Shown one piece after another: positions 32,189-40,796 of a stretch of DNA of 40,914 nt. The notes under the pieces were generated by a model. The model did no database searches. It was not told the origin of the DNA and worked only from the letters and a program-made list of their open reading frames with translations. Numbering within the stretch: the first letter of the stretch is position 1; the number at the start of each line of letters is the position of its first letter. Position numbers and translations under genes: made by a program. Where the stretch lies: positions 1-40,914 of the forward strand of contig JAEWCW010000050.1 of assembly GCA_023390415.1 (NCBI GenBank). The letters run 5' to 3'. This DNA is from Pseudomonadota bacterium. Its GTDB lineage: Bacteria; Pseudomonadota; Alphaproteobacteria; Sphingomonadales; Sphingomonadaceae.

Positions 32189-33741
32189 GATTCGAGCGTC
32201 GTGCGGAGGGCGCGCGCCAGCCGCTCGATCGTGAACGGCTTCCTGAGCAGCTCTTTCTCCTCGCCCGCCCCCGGCGCATGGCCGCTGGTGAGGAGGATTT
32301 TGAGGCCCGGCCGCTGCTCCAGGGCGCGTTCGGCGAGGGCGCGGCCGTCGAGGCCGGGCATGACTATGTCGGTGAACATCAACCGCACCGAAGGATCCTG
32401 CTCGAGCAAGGCTAGCGCCTCCTTCCCGCCGCTCGCCTCGCGCACCTCATAGCCCAGCTCCCGCACCGCGGCCGCGGTTGTGCCGCGCACCTTGTCCTCG
32501 TCCTCGACCACCAGCACCACCTCGCCCGGCCGCCCCCGCGGAAGCTCGGACGAGTCCGGCATCGCGCCGGGATCGCCGACGCCGTCGTAGCGCGGGAAAT
32601 AGAGGGTGACCGTGGTCCCGGCGCCTTCCGCGCTGCGTATGTCGAGATGCCCGCCGCACTGGCCGACGAATCCGTAGACCTGGCTGAGCCCCAGCCCGGT
32701 TCCGCGCCCGGGCGCCTTGGTGGTGAAGAAGGGCTCGGCCGCTCGAGTCGCGATCTCGGGCGGCATTCCCGCGCCGTCGTCCGATACCGACAGGCACACA
32801 TAGTCGCCGGGCGCGACCCCCGATCCATCCCCGCCCACGCTCAGGTTGGCGGTCTCGATCCGCACCGTGCCCGCGCCGTCCATCGCGTCGCGGGCATTGA
32901 TCGCAAGGTTGACGATCGCGCTTTCGAGCTGCGCGGCGTCGACGCTCACCTGCCACAGGCCGGGCGCGGCCCTGGCCTCGATCCGCATCGTCTTGCCCAG
33001 GGTCCGGCGGAGCAGCTCCGACAGGTTGCCGAGCAGCCGGTTGACGTCGCAGACCGTCGGCGCGAGCGGCTGGCGCCGTGCAAAGACGAGCAGCCGCTCA
33101 GTCAGCGCCGCCGCCCGCTCCGCACCGTCCAGAGCATGGCCGATCTGCTTCTCGGCGCTCGCACCCTTGGCGAGCCGCCGCTTGGCGAGATCGAGATTGC
33201 CGATGACGATCGTCAGCATGTTGTTGAAATCGTGCGCGATCCCGCCGGTGAGCTGGCCGAGCGCCTCCATCTTCTGCGCCTGGACCAGGGCGTCCTGGGC
33301 GCGCTCAAGCTCGGCGGTGCGCTCGTCGATCCGCCGGCCGAGATTGCGCGCGAGCAGCCGGTAGCGCTCGACCGCGAGCCGCATCGCCCCGACGATTGCG
33401 ACGATCATCAGCGCGCTCAGCGCGAACAGGCCGAGGCCGATCCCGTCCTCGATCCGGACGATCGCGAAGCTCTGCCGCGGGAAGACGACGAAGAACCAGC
33501 TCGCCGCGACGGACAGGATCGCCGCGACCAGGCCGGCGCGGAATCCGCAGACCAGCGAGACCAGGATCAGCGCCGGGAAATAGGTGATGAACTGGACGCC
33601 CTCCAGCCAGGGCTCGAGCCACAATCGCAGCGCCGTCGCCGCCAGCGGCACAAGCACCGCACCCAGATAGGCGCCGGCGCTGCCCGGGCGCGCGAAGGGG
33701 AGCTCGACATAAAGCCGTTCCACCCGCCGCCAGTTCAGCAT
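32185..33741 (-). CDS. Hybrid sensor histidine kinase, DUF4118-like TM input
   Basis: A 518-residue membrane kinase. Four TM helices (about 22-41, 48-66, 69-88 and 104-124) resemble the KdpD-type DUF4118 input domain, followed by a short coiled coil, a phosphoacceptor domain with His170 in GGIAHDFNN, an ATPase domain (N box NLAINARDAM 278-287, DDGAGMP 321-327, GTGLGL 347-352) and a C-terminal receiver with Asp458. The input ligand is unknown. I place the start at ATG 33741 behind GGGGG; GTG 33750 is possible and the open frame extends further without support. No Hpt or output regulator is adjacent. Confidence 0.9.
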   Translation of the reverse strand: MLNWRRVERLYVELPFARPGSAGAYLGAVLVPLAATALRLWLEPWLEGVQFITYFPALILVSLVCGFRAGLVAAILSVAASWFFVVFPRQSFAIVRIEDGIGLGLFALSALMIVAIVGAMRLAVERYRLLARNLGRRIDERTAELERAQDALVQAQKMEALGQLTGGIAHDFNNMLTIVIGNLDLAKRRLAKGASAEKQIGHALDGAERAAALTERLLVFARRQPLAPTVCDVNRLLGNLSELLRRTLGKTMRIEARAAPGLWQVSVDAAQLESAIVNLAINARDAMDGAGTVRIETANLSVGGDGSGVAPGDYVCLSVSDDGAGMPPEIATRAAEPFFTTKAPGRGTGLGLSQVYGFVGQCGGHLDIRSAEGAGTTVTLYFPRYDGVGDPGAMPDSSELPRGRPGEVVLVVEDEDKVRGTTAAAVRELGYEVREASGGKEALALLEQDPSVRLMFTDIVMPGLDGRALAERALEQRPGLKILLTSGHAPGAGEEKELLRKPFTIERLARALRTTLES

Positions 33742-33880
33742 TCCCGACACCCCCCAAGGGCCGCCCGATTGTCGCCGCCGGCCAGTGGCTTGGCAAGTTG
33801 CGCGAGCATCCGCCCGGCCCCTGCTTGACCGGGCGGGAGGCCGGGCGCCATGACATGGATGAGTCATCCGGAGATTGTTG

Positions 33881-35113
33881 ATGCGTCGACCCCTGCTTGC
33901 CCTGCTCGCCGCCCCGCTCCTCGCCGCGCCCCTGATGGCCCAGAACCCCCCGGCGCCCTCGGCCGTCCCGCCGGTCGGGCATCAGGCCGGCTTCGACCAC
34001 GAGCAGATGCTGGTCCTCGACACGCATCTCGACATCGCCGCCCGATTCGATTCGGGCGACTGGGATTTCGGCGAGCGCCACCGCTTCGAATGGGACGGCA
34101 GCCAAGTCGACATTCCCCGCATGATCGAGGGCGGACTCGATGGCGGCTTCCTCGTCATCTACACCGCGCAAGGCGACAACACTGCCGCCGGCTATCGCGA
34201 GGGCCGCGCCGCGGCGCTTCGTCGGGCCGCCGCGATCCATCGCGTGATCGGCGAGAATCGCGACCGGATGTCGCTCGCCCTCACCGCCAACGATGCCGAG
34301 CGCCTCCACCGCGAGGGCAAGCGCATCGCCTTCATCGCGATCGAGAATAGCTGGCCGCTCGGCGAGGACGTCAGCATGCTCGAGACCTTCCATCGGCTCG
34401 GCGTGCGCATGGCCGGCCCGGTCCACAACGGCAACAACCAGTTCGCCGACAGCTCTCGGCCGCGGCCCGGCGACGTCGCCCATCAAGGCCTCTCGCCACT
34501 CGGCCGGCAGTGGGTCGCCGAGATGAACCGGCTCGGCATGATCATCGACGGAAGCCATTCGTCAGACGCCGCCTTCGATCAGATGCTTGCGCTGAGCCGG
34601 GTGCCGATCGTCCTCTCCCACACCGGGCCGAGCGCGATCAACGTCCACCCGCGCAACATCGACGACGCGCGCATGCGCCGCCTCGCCCGCGCCGGCGGCG
34701 TGATGTTCATCAACAGCGTCTTCCTGGCACCGAGCGACAGCGGGCCTGAGCGCACGTCGATCGAGCAGCGCCAGGAGCGCTGGCAGGGTCTCAGCGCCGA
34801 GGAGCGCCGCCGCCTCGTCGCCGACCGCGCCGCGCGCGAGGCCGGACATCCGTTCACCCAGGCGACGTTCGAGGATTATATGCGCTCGATGCTGCACGCG
34901 ATCCGGGTGATGGGGGTCGACCATGTCGGCCTCGGCGCCGACTGGGACGGCGGCGGCGGGGTTCAGGGCATGGAGGACATCTCGCTGATCCCGCGAATCA
35001 CCGAGCGCCTCCGCCGCGAAGGCTTGTCCGATGCCGACATCGCCAAGATCCTGGGCGGCAACCTGCTGCGCGTGATGCGTGCGGTCGAGGCGGGAGCCGC
35101 TTCGCGCAATTGA
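33881..35113 (+). CDS. Membrane dipeptidase family protein (M19), exported
   Basis: A 410-residue zinc dipeptidase of family M19 with an N-terminal signal peptide (MRRPLLALLAAPLLAAPLMA). Zinc ligands are visible: HLD at 49-51, Glu in FIAIENSWP, His in DGSHSSDAAFD, and His in LSHTGPSA; GVDHVGLGADWDGG is the typical C-terminal element. M19 enzymes hydrolyse dipeptides, often with D-residues, and some act on lipid-linked or beta-lactam substrates. ATG 33881 has GGAG eight bases upstream. It sits between two hybrid histidine kinases, divergent from one and co-directional with the other. Confidence 0.93.
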   Translation: MRRPLLALLAAPLLAAPLMAQNPPAPSAVPPVGHQAGFDHEQMLVLDTHLDIAARFDSGDWDFGERHRFEWDGSQVDIPRMIEGGLDGGFLVIYTAQGDNTAAGYREGRAAALRRAAAIHRVIGENRDRMSLALTANDAERLHREGKRIAFIAIENSWPLGEDVSMLETFHRLGVRMAGPVHNGNNQFADSSRPRPGDVAHQGLSPLGRQWVAEMNRLGMIIDGSHSSDAAFDQMLALSRVPIVLSHTGPSAINVHPRNIDDARMRRLARAGGVMFINSVFLAPSDSGPERTSIEQRQERWQGLSAEERRRLVADRAAREAGHPFTQATFEDYMRSMLHAIRVMGVDHVGLGADWDGGGGVQGMEDISLIPRITERLRREGLSDADIAKILGGNLLRVMRAVEAGAASRN

Positions 35114-35201
35114 GCGTTTAGGGCGGGCGCGGGGGCTTTCGCCGGCCGCGCACCGCCGCTAGGGGCTTTTGCCGGGCGGGGGCCTGTTCTGTGGAGGCGG
35201 C

Positions 35202-37691
35202 TTGAGCGCGGATTCCTCGCCCGACGACCAGTTTCTTGCCGGCGGTGGCGAAATGGCCGCAGCGATGCGCGCGCTCGATTGGTCGGGCTCGCCGCTCGGC
35301 CCTCCAAGCGTCTGGCCGGAAGCGCTGAAGACCGCTGCGGGCATCATGCTCAGCTCCAAATTCCCGATGTTCCTGGCCTGGGGCCCGGAGCTCGGCTTCC
35401 TCTACAACGACGCCTATGTGGAGGTGCTCGGCGCCAAGCATCCCGCGGTCGGCCGGCCGTTCCGGGAAATCTGGTCGGAGATCTGGGCGGACATCAGCCC
35501 GCTCGTCGATCGCGCGCTGGCGGGCGAGGCGACCTATTGGGAGAATCTCCCGCTCGTCATGCGCCGCAAGGGCTTTGAGGAGCAGACCTGGTTCACCTTC
35601 TCCTACAGCCCGCTTCGCGACGGCGACGGAGTGGTGCGCGGCATGTTCTGCGCCTGCGTCGAGACGACCGACACGGTGCTCGCCGAGCGTCGCAGGATCG
35701 ACGAGGCGGACCGGCTTCGGCTTCTGTTCGACAAGGCGCCCGGCTTCATGGCGGTGGTCCGCGGGCCGGATCACGTCTTCGAGCTGGCCAACGACGCCTA
35801 TGTCCGGCTGGTCGGCCGGGGCGACCTGGTCGGCCGGACGGTGCGCGAGGCGCTTCCCGAGGTTGCCGGCCAGGGCTTCATCGATCTGCTCGACGAGGTC
35901 TTCGGGACCGCCCAGCCCTATACCGGCCGGTCGATCGAGGTCGATCTGCTGACCCGGCCCGAAGGTCCGGTCGAGCGGCGCTGGCTCGATTTCGTCTTCC
36001 AGCCGATTATCGATGCGGACGGCAGGGTCTCCGGCATCTTCGTCCAGGGCCACGATCAGACGGATCGGCACAATGCCGATCTCCAGCTCCGCGAAAGCGA
36101 GGCGAGATTTCGATTGATCGCGGATTCGGCGCCGATCCCGATGTGGGTCACCCGGCTCGATCGCAAGCGCAGCTTCGTGAACCGGGCCTATGTCGATTTC
36201 CTCGGGGTCTCCTACCAAGAGGCGATCGACTATGACTGGCGCGAGCGCATCCACCCGGATGACATGGCGCGCCTGCTCGCCGAATCGGTTGCCGGCGAGG
36301 CCTCTCTCCAGCCCTTCTCGCTCGAAGCGAGGTATCTGGACGCCGCCGGCGAATATCGCTGGCTTCGCTCCCAGTCGCAGCCGCGCTGGGGCCCGAACGG
36401 CGAGCATGAGGGCTTTATCGGGGTCGCCTACGACGTCACCGAGGCCAAGGCGGCCGAGGCGGCGCTGGAGCGCCGGGTCGCGGAACGGACCGCCGATCTC
36501 AGCGCAGCGCTCGAGCGGCTGAGGAGCGAGGTCGCCGAGCGCGAGCGCGCCGAAGAGGCGCTTCGCCAGGCCCAGAAGATGGAGGCGGTCGGCCAGCTCA
36601 CCGGCGGCATCGCCCACGATTTCAACAACCTTCTGACCCCGATCCTCGGCGGCCTCGAGCTGATCGCCTCGCGCGTGGAGGAGCCGCGGCTGAAGCGCGT
36701 CGCCGAGGCCGCGCTCGAATCTTCGCGCCGCGGCGCGAAGCTCACCGGCCAATTGCTCGCTTTCTCGCGGATCCAGCGGCTCACAATGAAGCCGGTGGAG
36801 GTCAATGAGGTGATCGCGAACATGCGCCAGATCCTCGCCCACACGATCGGGCCGGAGGTCGAGATCGTCACCCGTCTCGATCCGGCGGCAGGCCGCGCCG
36901 TCTGCGACGAGAACCAGCTCGAAAACGCGATCCTCAACCTCGCGATCAATGCCCGCGACGCGATGAATGGCGGTGGACGGCTTACCATCGCGACCAAACC
37001 GGTCGAGGAGCCGGGCCGGCCCGACCTGGAGGCCGGCGCCTATATCTGCCTCACCGTTGAGGACGACGGCTGCGGCATGGCTGCCGAAGTCCTCGCCCGC
37101 GCGACCGAACCCTTCTTCTCGACTAAGCCGGTCGGTAAGGGCACCGGTCTCGGGCTCAGCCAGGTCTATGGCGTCGCCCAGCAGTCGGGCGGCACTGTCC
37201 GCATCCGGAGCGAGGTCGGAAAAGGCACGAAGGTCCACATGCTCTTGCCTGCCGCCGTCGGACAGGAAGCCGCGCCCGCGGATCATGCCGACAAGCCTCG
37301 CGGCCACGATGCGGCGCCAGCCCATATCCTGGTTGTCGACGACGATCCGGATGTCCGCGATTTCCTCGTCGATGCGCTGGACGAGCTCGGCCACCGCGTC
37401 GCCGCCTGCGACAATGGCGAGGAGGCGTTGAAGCGCCTCGCCGACGATTGCCCCGATCTCCTGCTGCTCGATTTCGCCATGCCCGCCATGAACGGCGCCG
37501 AACTCGCCCGACGCGCGCGTGATCTCTGTCCGGAGCTGCCGATCGTCATCGTCACCGGCTATGCGGAGAGCGAGCAGCTCGAGGCCGCGCTCGGCGGCGA
37601 CGTCCAGCTGCTTCGCAAGCCCTTCACCATCGACGCGCTCGTCGCGTGCATCGCTGACAATCTCGGCGGGGGCGCGCTTGCGCGAAGCTGA
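35202..37691 (+). CDS. Cytosolic PAS hybrid sensor histidine kinase
   Basis: An 829-residue kinase with no TM segment. A weak PAS-like region (about 45-155), a second PAS (about 170-290) and a PAS/PAC (about 300-415, ARFRLIADSAPIPMWV...YDVTEAK) precede a coiled coil, the phosphoacceptor domain with His472 (GGIAHDFNN), an ATPase domain (NLAINARDAM 579-588, GTGLGL 647-652) and a receiver domain with Asp757. I prefer TTG 35202 because GGAGG lies at 35193-35197; TTG 35169 would add 11 residues. Its kinase core and receiver closely resemble those of the kinase at 32185-33741. It ends 34 bases before the TetR gene. Confidence 0.9.
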   Translation: MSADSSPDDQFLAGGGEMAAAMRALDWSGSPLGPPSVWPEALKTAAGIMLSSKFPMFLAWGPELGFLYNDAYVEVLGAKHPAVGRPFREIWSEIWADISPLVDRALAGEATYWENLPLVMRRKGFEEQTWFTFSYSPLRDGDGVVRGMFCACVETTDTVLAERRRIDEADRLRLLFDKAPGFMAVVRGPDHVFELANDAYVRLVGRGDLVGRTVREALPEVAGQGFIDLLDEVFGTAQPYTGRSIEVDLLTRPEGPVERRWLDFVFQPIIDADGRVSGIFVQGHDQTDRHNADLQLRESEARFRLIADSAPIPMWVTRLDRKRSFVNRAYVDFLGVSYQEAIDYDWRERIHPDDMARLLAESVAGEASLQPFSLEARYLDAAGEYRWLRSQSQPRWGPNGEHEGFIGVAYDVTEAKAAEAALERRVAERTADLSAALERLRSEVAERERAEEALRQAQKMEAVGQLTGGIAHDFNNLLTPILGGLELIASRVEEPRLKRVAEAALESSRRGAKLTGQLLAFSRIQRLTMKPVEVNEVIANMRQILAHTIGPEVEIVTRLDPAAGRAVCDENQLENAILNLAINARDAMNGGGRLTIATKPVEEPGRPDLEAGAYICLTVEDDGCGMAAEVLARATEPFFSTKPVGKGTGLGLSQVYGVAQQSGGTVRIRSEVGKGTKVHMLLPAAVGQEAAPADHADKPRGHDAAPAHILVVDDDPDVRDFLVDALDELGHRVAACDNGEEALKRLADDCPDLLLLDFAMPAMNGAELARRARDLCPELPIVIVTGYAESEQLEAALGGDVQLLRKPFTIDALVACIADNLGGGALARS

Positions 37692-37725
37692 AAGCGGGTT
37701 CACCTTGGCTCCCGAGGGAGGAGCC

Positions 37726-38355
37726 ATGGCAACCGCGAGCCAGACCGCGCCTGATAAGACGCCGCGCACCGAGCGCGGTCGGCGCACCTTGCGCAAATTG
37801 CTGGAGGCGGCCGCGCGCGAATTCGGCGAGCGCGGATTCCACGAGGCGGCGATCACCGGGATCACACAGCGCGCCGGCGTCGCGCTCGGCACCTTCTACA
37901 CCTATTTCGAATCGAAGGAGGAAGTGTTCCGCGCCCTCGTCCGCGACATGAGCCGGATGACCCGCGCCCATGTCGCCGAGGCGTCGCGCGGCGCGCCCGA
38001 CCGGCTGACGGCCGAGCGCCGCGGCCTTGCCGCCTTCATCGCCTTCGTCCGCGAGCGGCCCGAGCTTTACCGGATCATCGAGGAGGCGCAGTTCGTCGCC
38101 CAGGACGAATATCGGCTCCACTATCTCACCTTCGCCGACGGCTATCGGCGGAACCTGGCGGCCGCACGCGCGCGCGGCGAGATCGCCGGAACCGGCGACG
38201 ACGAGGCCGCGGACGAGCTTCGCGCATGGGCGCTCATCGGAATCAGCGTCTTCCTCGGCATGCGCTACGGCCTGTGGGAGCGTGACATGGCGCCCGAGCG
38301 GGTCGCCGATCTTGCCCTCGATCTCGTCTCAGAGGGTCTCAGGGCCCGGACATGA
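37726..38355 (+). CDS. TetR/AcrR family regulator
   Basis: A 209-residue transcriptional regulator. The N-terminal helix-turn-helix is clear: LLEAAAREFGERGFHEAAITGITQRAGVALGTFYTYFESKEEVF (about 25-68, shown in part here as a pattern with recognition helix GTFYTYF). The C-terminal domain (about 80-209) is the ligand-binding part. GGGAGGA precedes the ATG at 37726. The stop overlaps the start of the acyl-CoA ligase gene (ATGA), so it probably controls that gene, perhaps in response to a fatty acyl-CoA; this is inference. Confidence 0.92.
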   Translation: MATASQTAPDKTPRTERGRRTLRKLLEAAAREFGERGFHEAAITGITQRAGVALGTFYTYFESKEEVFRALVRDMSRMTRAHVAEASRGAPDRLTAERRGLAAFIAFVRERPELYRIIEEAQFVAQDEYRLHYLTFADGYRRNLAAARARGEIAGTGDDEAADELRAWALIGISVFLGMRYGLWERDMAPERVADLALDLVSEGLRART

Positions 38356-39815
38356 TCGGCGACGTTCCGGATCTCATCGCGAAGCGTGCTCTGCTCGCGC
38401 CGGACCGAACGGCGCTCGAGCAGCCGGGCGGCCGGTCGCTCACTTATGCCGAGCTCGACGAGCGTTCTTCCCGGGTCGCCGCCTTAGTCCGCGCGCGCGG
38501 GATCGGCGAGGGCGATCGCATCGCCTTCCTCTCGCACAACCGGATCGCCTTCTTCGAGATCCTGTTCGCCTGCGCCAAGATCGGCGCAATCCTGGTGCCG
38601 CTCAACTGGCGGATGCCGGAGGCCGAGCTTCGCGGCCTGATCGACGATTGCGCGCCGAGCCTGCTTTTCCACGAGGCCGGAGCGCCTGCGCTCAATGTGC
38701 CGGCGATCGACCTGGACCGCGATTACGAGGCGCTGGTCGAAGCTTCGGCGCCCGCGCTCGCCCGCGCTCTCTGGCCTGCTACGCAGACCTGGTACCTTAT
38801 CTACACGTCGGGGACGACCGGGCAGCCCAAGGGCGTCATCTACACCTACCGCATGGCGATCGCGAACTACGTCAACGTGCGCTCGGCGACCGATCTCGTC
38901 TCGAACGACTGCACCGTCACCTTCCTGCCCGTCTTCCACACGGCCGGGATCAATCTCCACGCGTTGCCGACGCTGATCGCGGGCGGCCGCGTCATCGTCC
39001 TCGACGGCTTCGATGCCGACGCGATCGTGGCGTTGCTCGAGGCGGAGCGGCTCGACACCTTCTTCGCGGTGCCCACCGTCTACCAGGCCCTGCTCGATCA
39101 TCCCGGCTTCGCGGCAGCGCCGCTCGGCCGGGTTCGCCACTGGGGCTGCGGCGGTGCGCCGCTGCCGGACGTGCTCGTGGAACGCTGTCGCGATCTCGGC
39201 ATCCGCGTCTGCAACGGCATGGGCATGACCGAGACCGGGCCGACCGCCTTCCTGATCGATCCCGCCGACGCCTGGGACCGGATCGGGTCGGTCGGCAAGC
39301 CGCAGCTGCTCTGCACTGCGCGTATCGTCCGCGCCGACGGAAGCACGGCGGCGCCGGGCGAGGTCGGCGATCTCCATTTTGCCGGCCCGGGGGTAACGCC
39401 CGGCTATTGGCGCAACCCGGAGGCGACCGGTGCTGCCTTCACCGACGATGGCTGGCTTCGCTCCGGCGACCTCGCGCGTCGGGACTCGGACGGCTTCTTC
39501 TACATTGCGGGGCGGCGGAAGGAGATGTTCATCTCCGGCGGCGAGAATGTTTATCCCGCCGAGGTGGAGAATGTGCTCTGCGCGCATCCCGCCGTCGCCG
39601 ACGTCGCCGTCCTTCCCGCGCCCGATCCGCGCTGGGGCGAGGTCGGCCGCGCCTTCGTCATGTTGTCGGACCGCGCACCGCGGCCGGCGCCGGACGATCT
39701 CGCCGCCTTCTGCCGTCAGCGCCTCGCGCCCTACAAGGTGCCCAAGAGCTTCGAGTTCGTCGCCGACTTTCCCCGCACCTCCGCGGGCAAGATCCAGAAG
39801 CATCTGCTCGACTGA
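38352..39815 (+). CDS. AMP-binding acyl-CoA ligase
   Basis: A 487-residue member of the ANL superfamily, forming acyl-AMP then acyl-CoA. The P-loop-like motif YTSGTTGQPKG (151-161), the adenine-binding GMGMTETGPT, GDLARRDSDGFFYIAGRRKEM (ribose and hinge) and the catalytic lysine near the end (SAGKIQKH, Lys480) are intact. At under 500 residues it is slightly shorter than FadD. The substrate could be a medium- or long-chain fatty acid or an aromatic acid. It overlaps the upstream regulator gene (ATGA) and precedes the hydroxylase gene by two bases. Confidence 0.91.
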   Translation: MIGDVPDLIAKRALLAPDRTALEQPGGRSLTYAELDERSSRVAALVRARGIGEGDRIAFLSHNRIAFFEILFACAKIGAILVPLNWRMPEAELRGLIDDCAPSLLFHEAGAPALNVPAIDLDRDYEALVEASAPALARALWPATQTWYLIYTSGTTGQPKGVIYTYRMAIANYVNVRSATDLVSNDCTVTFLPVFHTAGINLHALPTLIAGGRVIVLDGFDADAIVALLEAERLDTFFAVPTVYQALLDHPGFAAAPLGRVRHWGCGGAPLPDVLVERCRDLGIRVCNGMGMTETGPTAFLIDPADAWDRIGSVGKPQLLCTARIVRADGSTAAPGEVGDLHFAGPGVTPGYWRNPEATGAAFTDDGWLRSGDLARRDSDGFFYIAGRRKEMFISGGENVYPAEVENVLCAHPAVADVAVLPAPDPRWGEVGRAFVMLSDRAPRPAPDDLAAFCRQRLAPYKVPKSFEFVADFPRTSAGKIQKHLLD

Positions 39816-39817
39816 CG

Positions 39818-40726
39818 ATGCTCGAAGAAGCCCAACGCCTCGCCCGCGCGGGCCGGCGCGACGAAGCCGTCGCTTTGGTCCGCCGTTCCGCCGCCGAAGG
39901 CGATTTGGAGGCCGCCTTTGCGCTCGCCAACTGGCACCTTTACGGCCTCTACGTGCCGCGCGATGTCGGGGCGGCTCTGGCGCTCCTGCGCGCCGCTGCC
40001 GCGTCCGGCCACGGCGATTCCGCGCGTCTGCTTGCGGGACTTGCCGAGCCCGCCGAGGCGCGGGCCGCGCTCGCCGCCGTCGGCGATCCGGAATCGGCCC
40101 GCCAGCTCGCTCTAATCGACGCGATGGACGAGGGCGAGCGCCCTTGCGAAATCCTTAGCGAGGACCCTCCGGTCCGCCTCGTCCGAGGCCTGTTCTCCGC
40201 CGAGGAATGCGCCTGGCTGGGCAGCCGCGCGGCGCCGCTGCTTCGGCCGTCCACGATCGTCGACGCCGCCAGCGGACGCCCGCGGCCGGACCCGGTGCGC
40301 ACCTCGGACGGGATGAATTTCGGCCCCGGGCAGATGGACGCGGTCGTCGCGGCCTTGACCCGGGGGATTCATCGAGCGGTCGGGATCGCGCCTTCATGCG
40401 GCGAGCCGCTCCACGTGCTGCGCTACATGCCTGGCCAGGAATTCCGCCCCCATCTCGATGCTCTCCCGGGGGTCTCCAACCAGCGCGCCTGGACCGCTTT
40501 GGTCTATCTCAACGACGGCTATGAAGGCGGCGAGACGATCTTCCCCGAGCTCGGCCTCTCGGTCCGCGCCCGCGCCGGCGACGCCTTGATCTTCCGCAAC
40601 GTCGATTGCGACGGTCGCGCCGATCCGCGCACCCGCCATGCCGGCGCTCCGGTCACCAGGGGCGCCAAGTGGCTCGCCTCCCGTTGGATCCGCGAGCGCC
40701 CCTTCGATCCCTTCGCCCCCGCCTGA
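39818..40726 (+). CDS. 2OG-Fe(II) oxygenase with Sel1-like N-terminus (P4H-like)
   Basis: A 302-residue two-part protein. Residues about 1-75 are Sel1/TPR-like helices (AAEGDLEAAFALANWHLYGLYVPRDVGAAL...). Residues about 120-292 are a prolyl-4-hydroxylase-type 2-oxoglutarate/Fe(II) dioxygenase with iron ligands His212, Asp214 (RPHLDAL) and His274 (TRHAG), and the 2-oxoglutarate Lys284. No signal peptide, so cytosolic. The substrate protein or peptide is unknown; the helical repeats may recruit it. The gene follows the acyl-CoA ligase by two bases, so it belongs to the same transcript, though a metabolic link is not evident. Confidence 0.86.
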   Translation: MLEEAQRLARAGRRDEAVALVRRSAAEGDLEAAFALANWHLYGLYVPRDVGAALALLRAAAASGHGDSARLLAGLAEPAEARAALAAVGDPESARQLALIDAMDEGERPCEILSEDPPVRLVRGLFSAEECAWLGSRAAPLLRPSTIVDAASGRPRPDPVRTSDGMNFGPGQMDAVVAALTRGIHRAVGIAPSCGEPLHVLRYMPGQEFRPHLDALPGVSNQRAWTALVYLNDGYEGGETIFPELGLSVRARAGDALIFRNVDCDGRADPRTRHAGAPVTRGAKWLASRWIRERPFDPFAPA

Positions 40727-40732
40727 ACGAAA

Positions 40733-40764
40733 AGGGCGCGCCCTCCGCCGGGAGGACGCGCCCT
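40733..40764 (-). terminator. Hairpin terminator for the minus-strand gene
   Basis: AGGGCGCG (40733-40740) pairs with CGCGCCCT (40757-40764); inside, CCTCC pairs with GGAGG around a four-base loop with one mismatch. On the minus strand the stem is followed by TTTCGTT, so it best terminates the gene ending at 40797, 33 bases away, and may also serve the convergent hydroxylase gene. Confidence 0.7.
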
Positions 40765-40796
40765 GATTCAGCGAGCGGCCGCTGCCGCGCTGCCGC

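Noticed and set aside
33812..33846. GC-rich inverted repeat GCCCGGCC...GGCCGGGC between the kinase and dipeptidase genes
   Set aside because: An 8-bp G/C-only stem with an 19-base loop is easily expected by chance in this composition.
35118..37892. A 924-codon open frame on the minus strand
   Set aside because: It lies antisense to the PAS hybrid kinase, which has intact domains; such long antisense frames are a product of the extreme third-position GC bias. The translation is Arg/Asp/Leu-rich without recognisable motifs.
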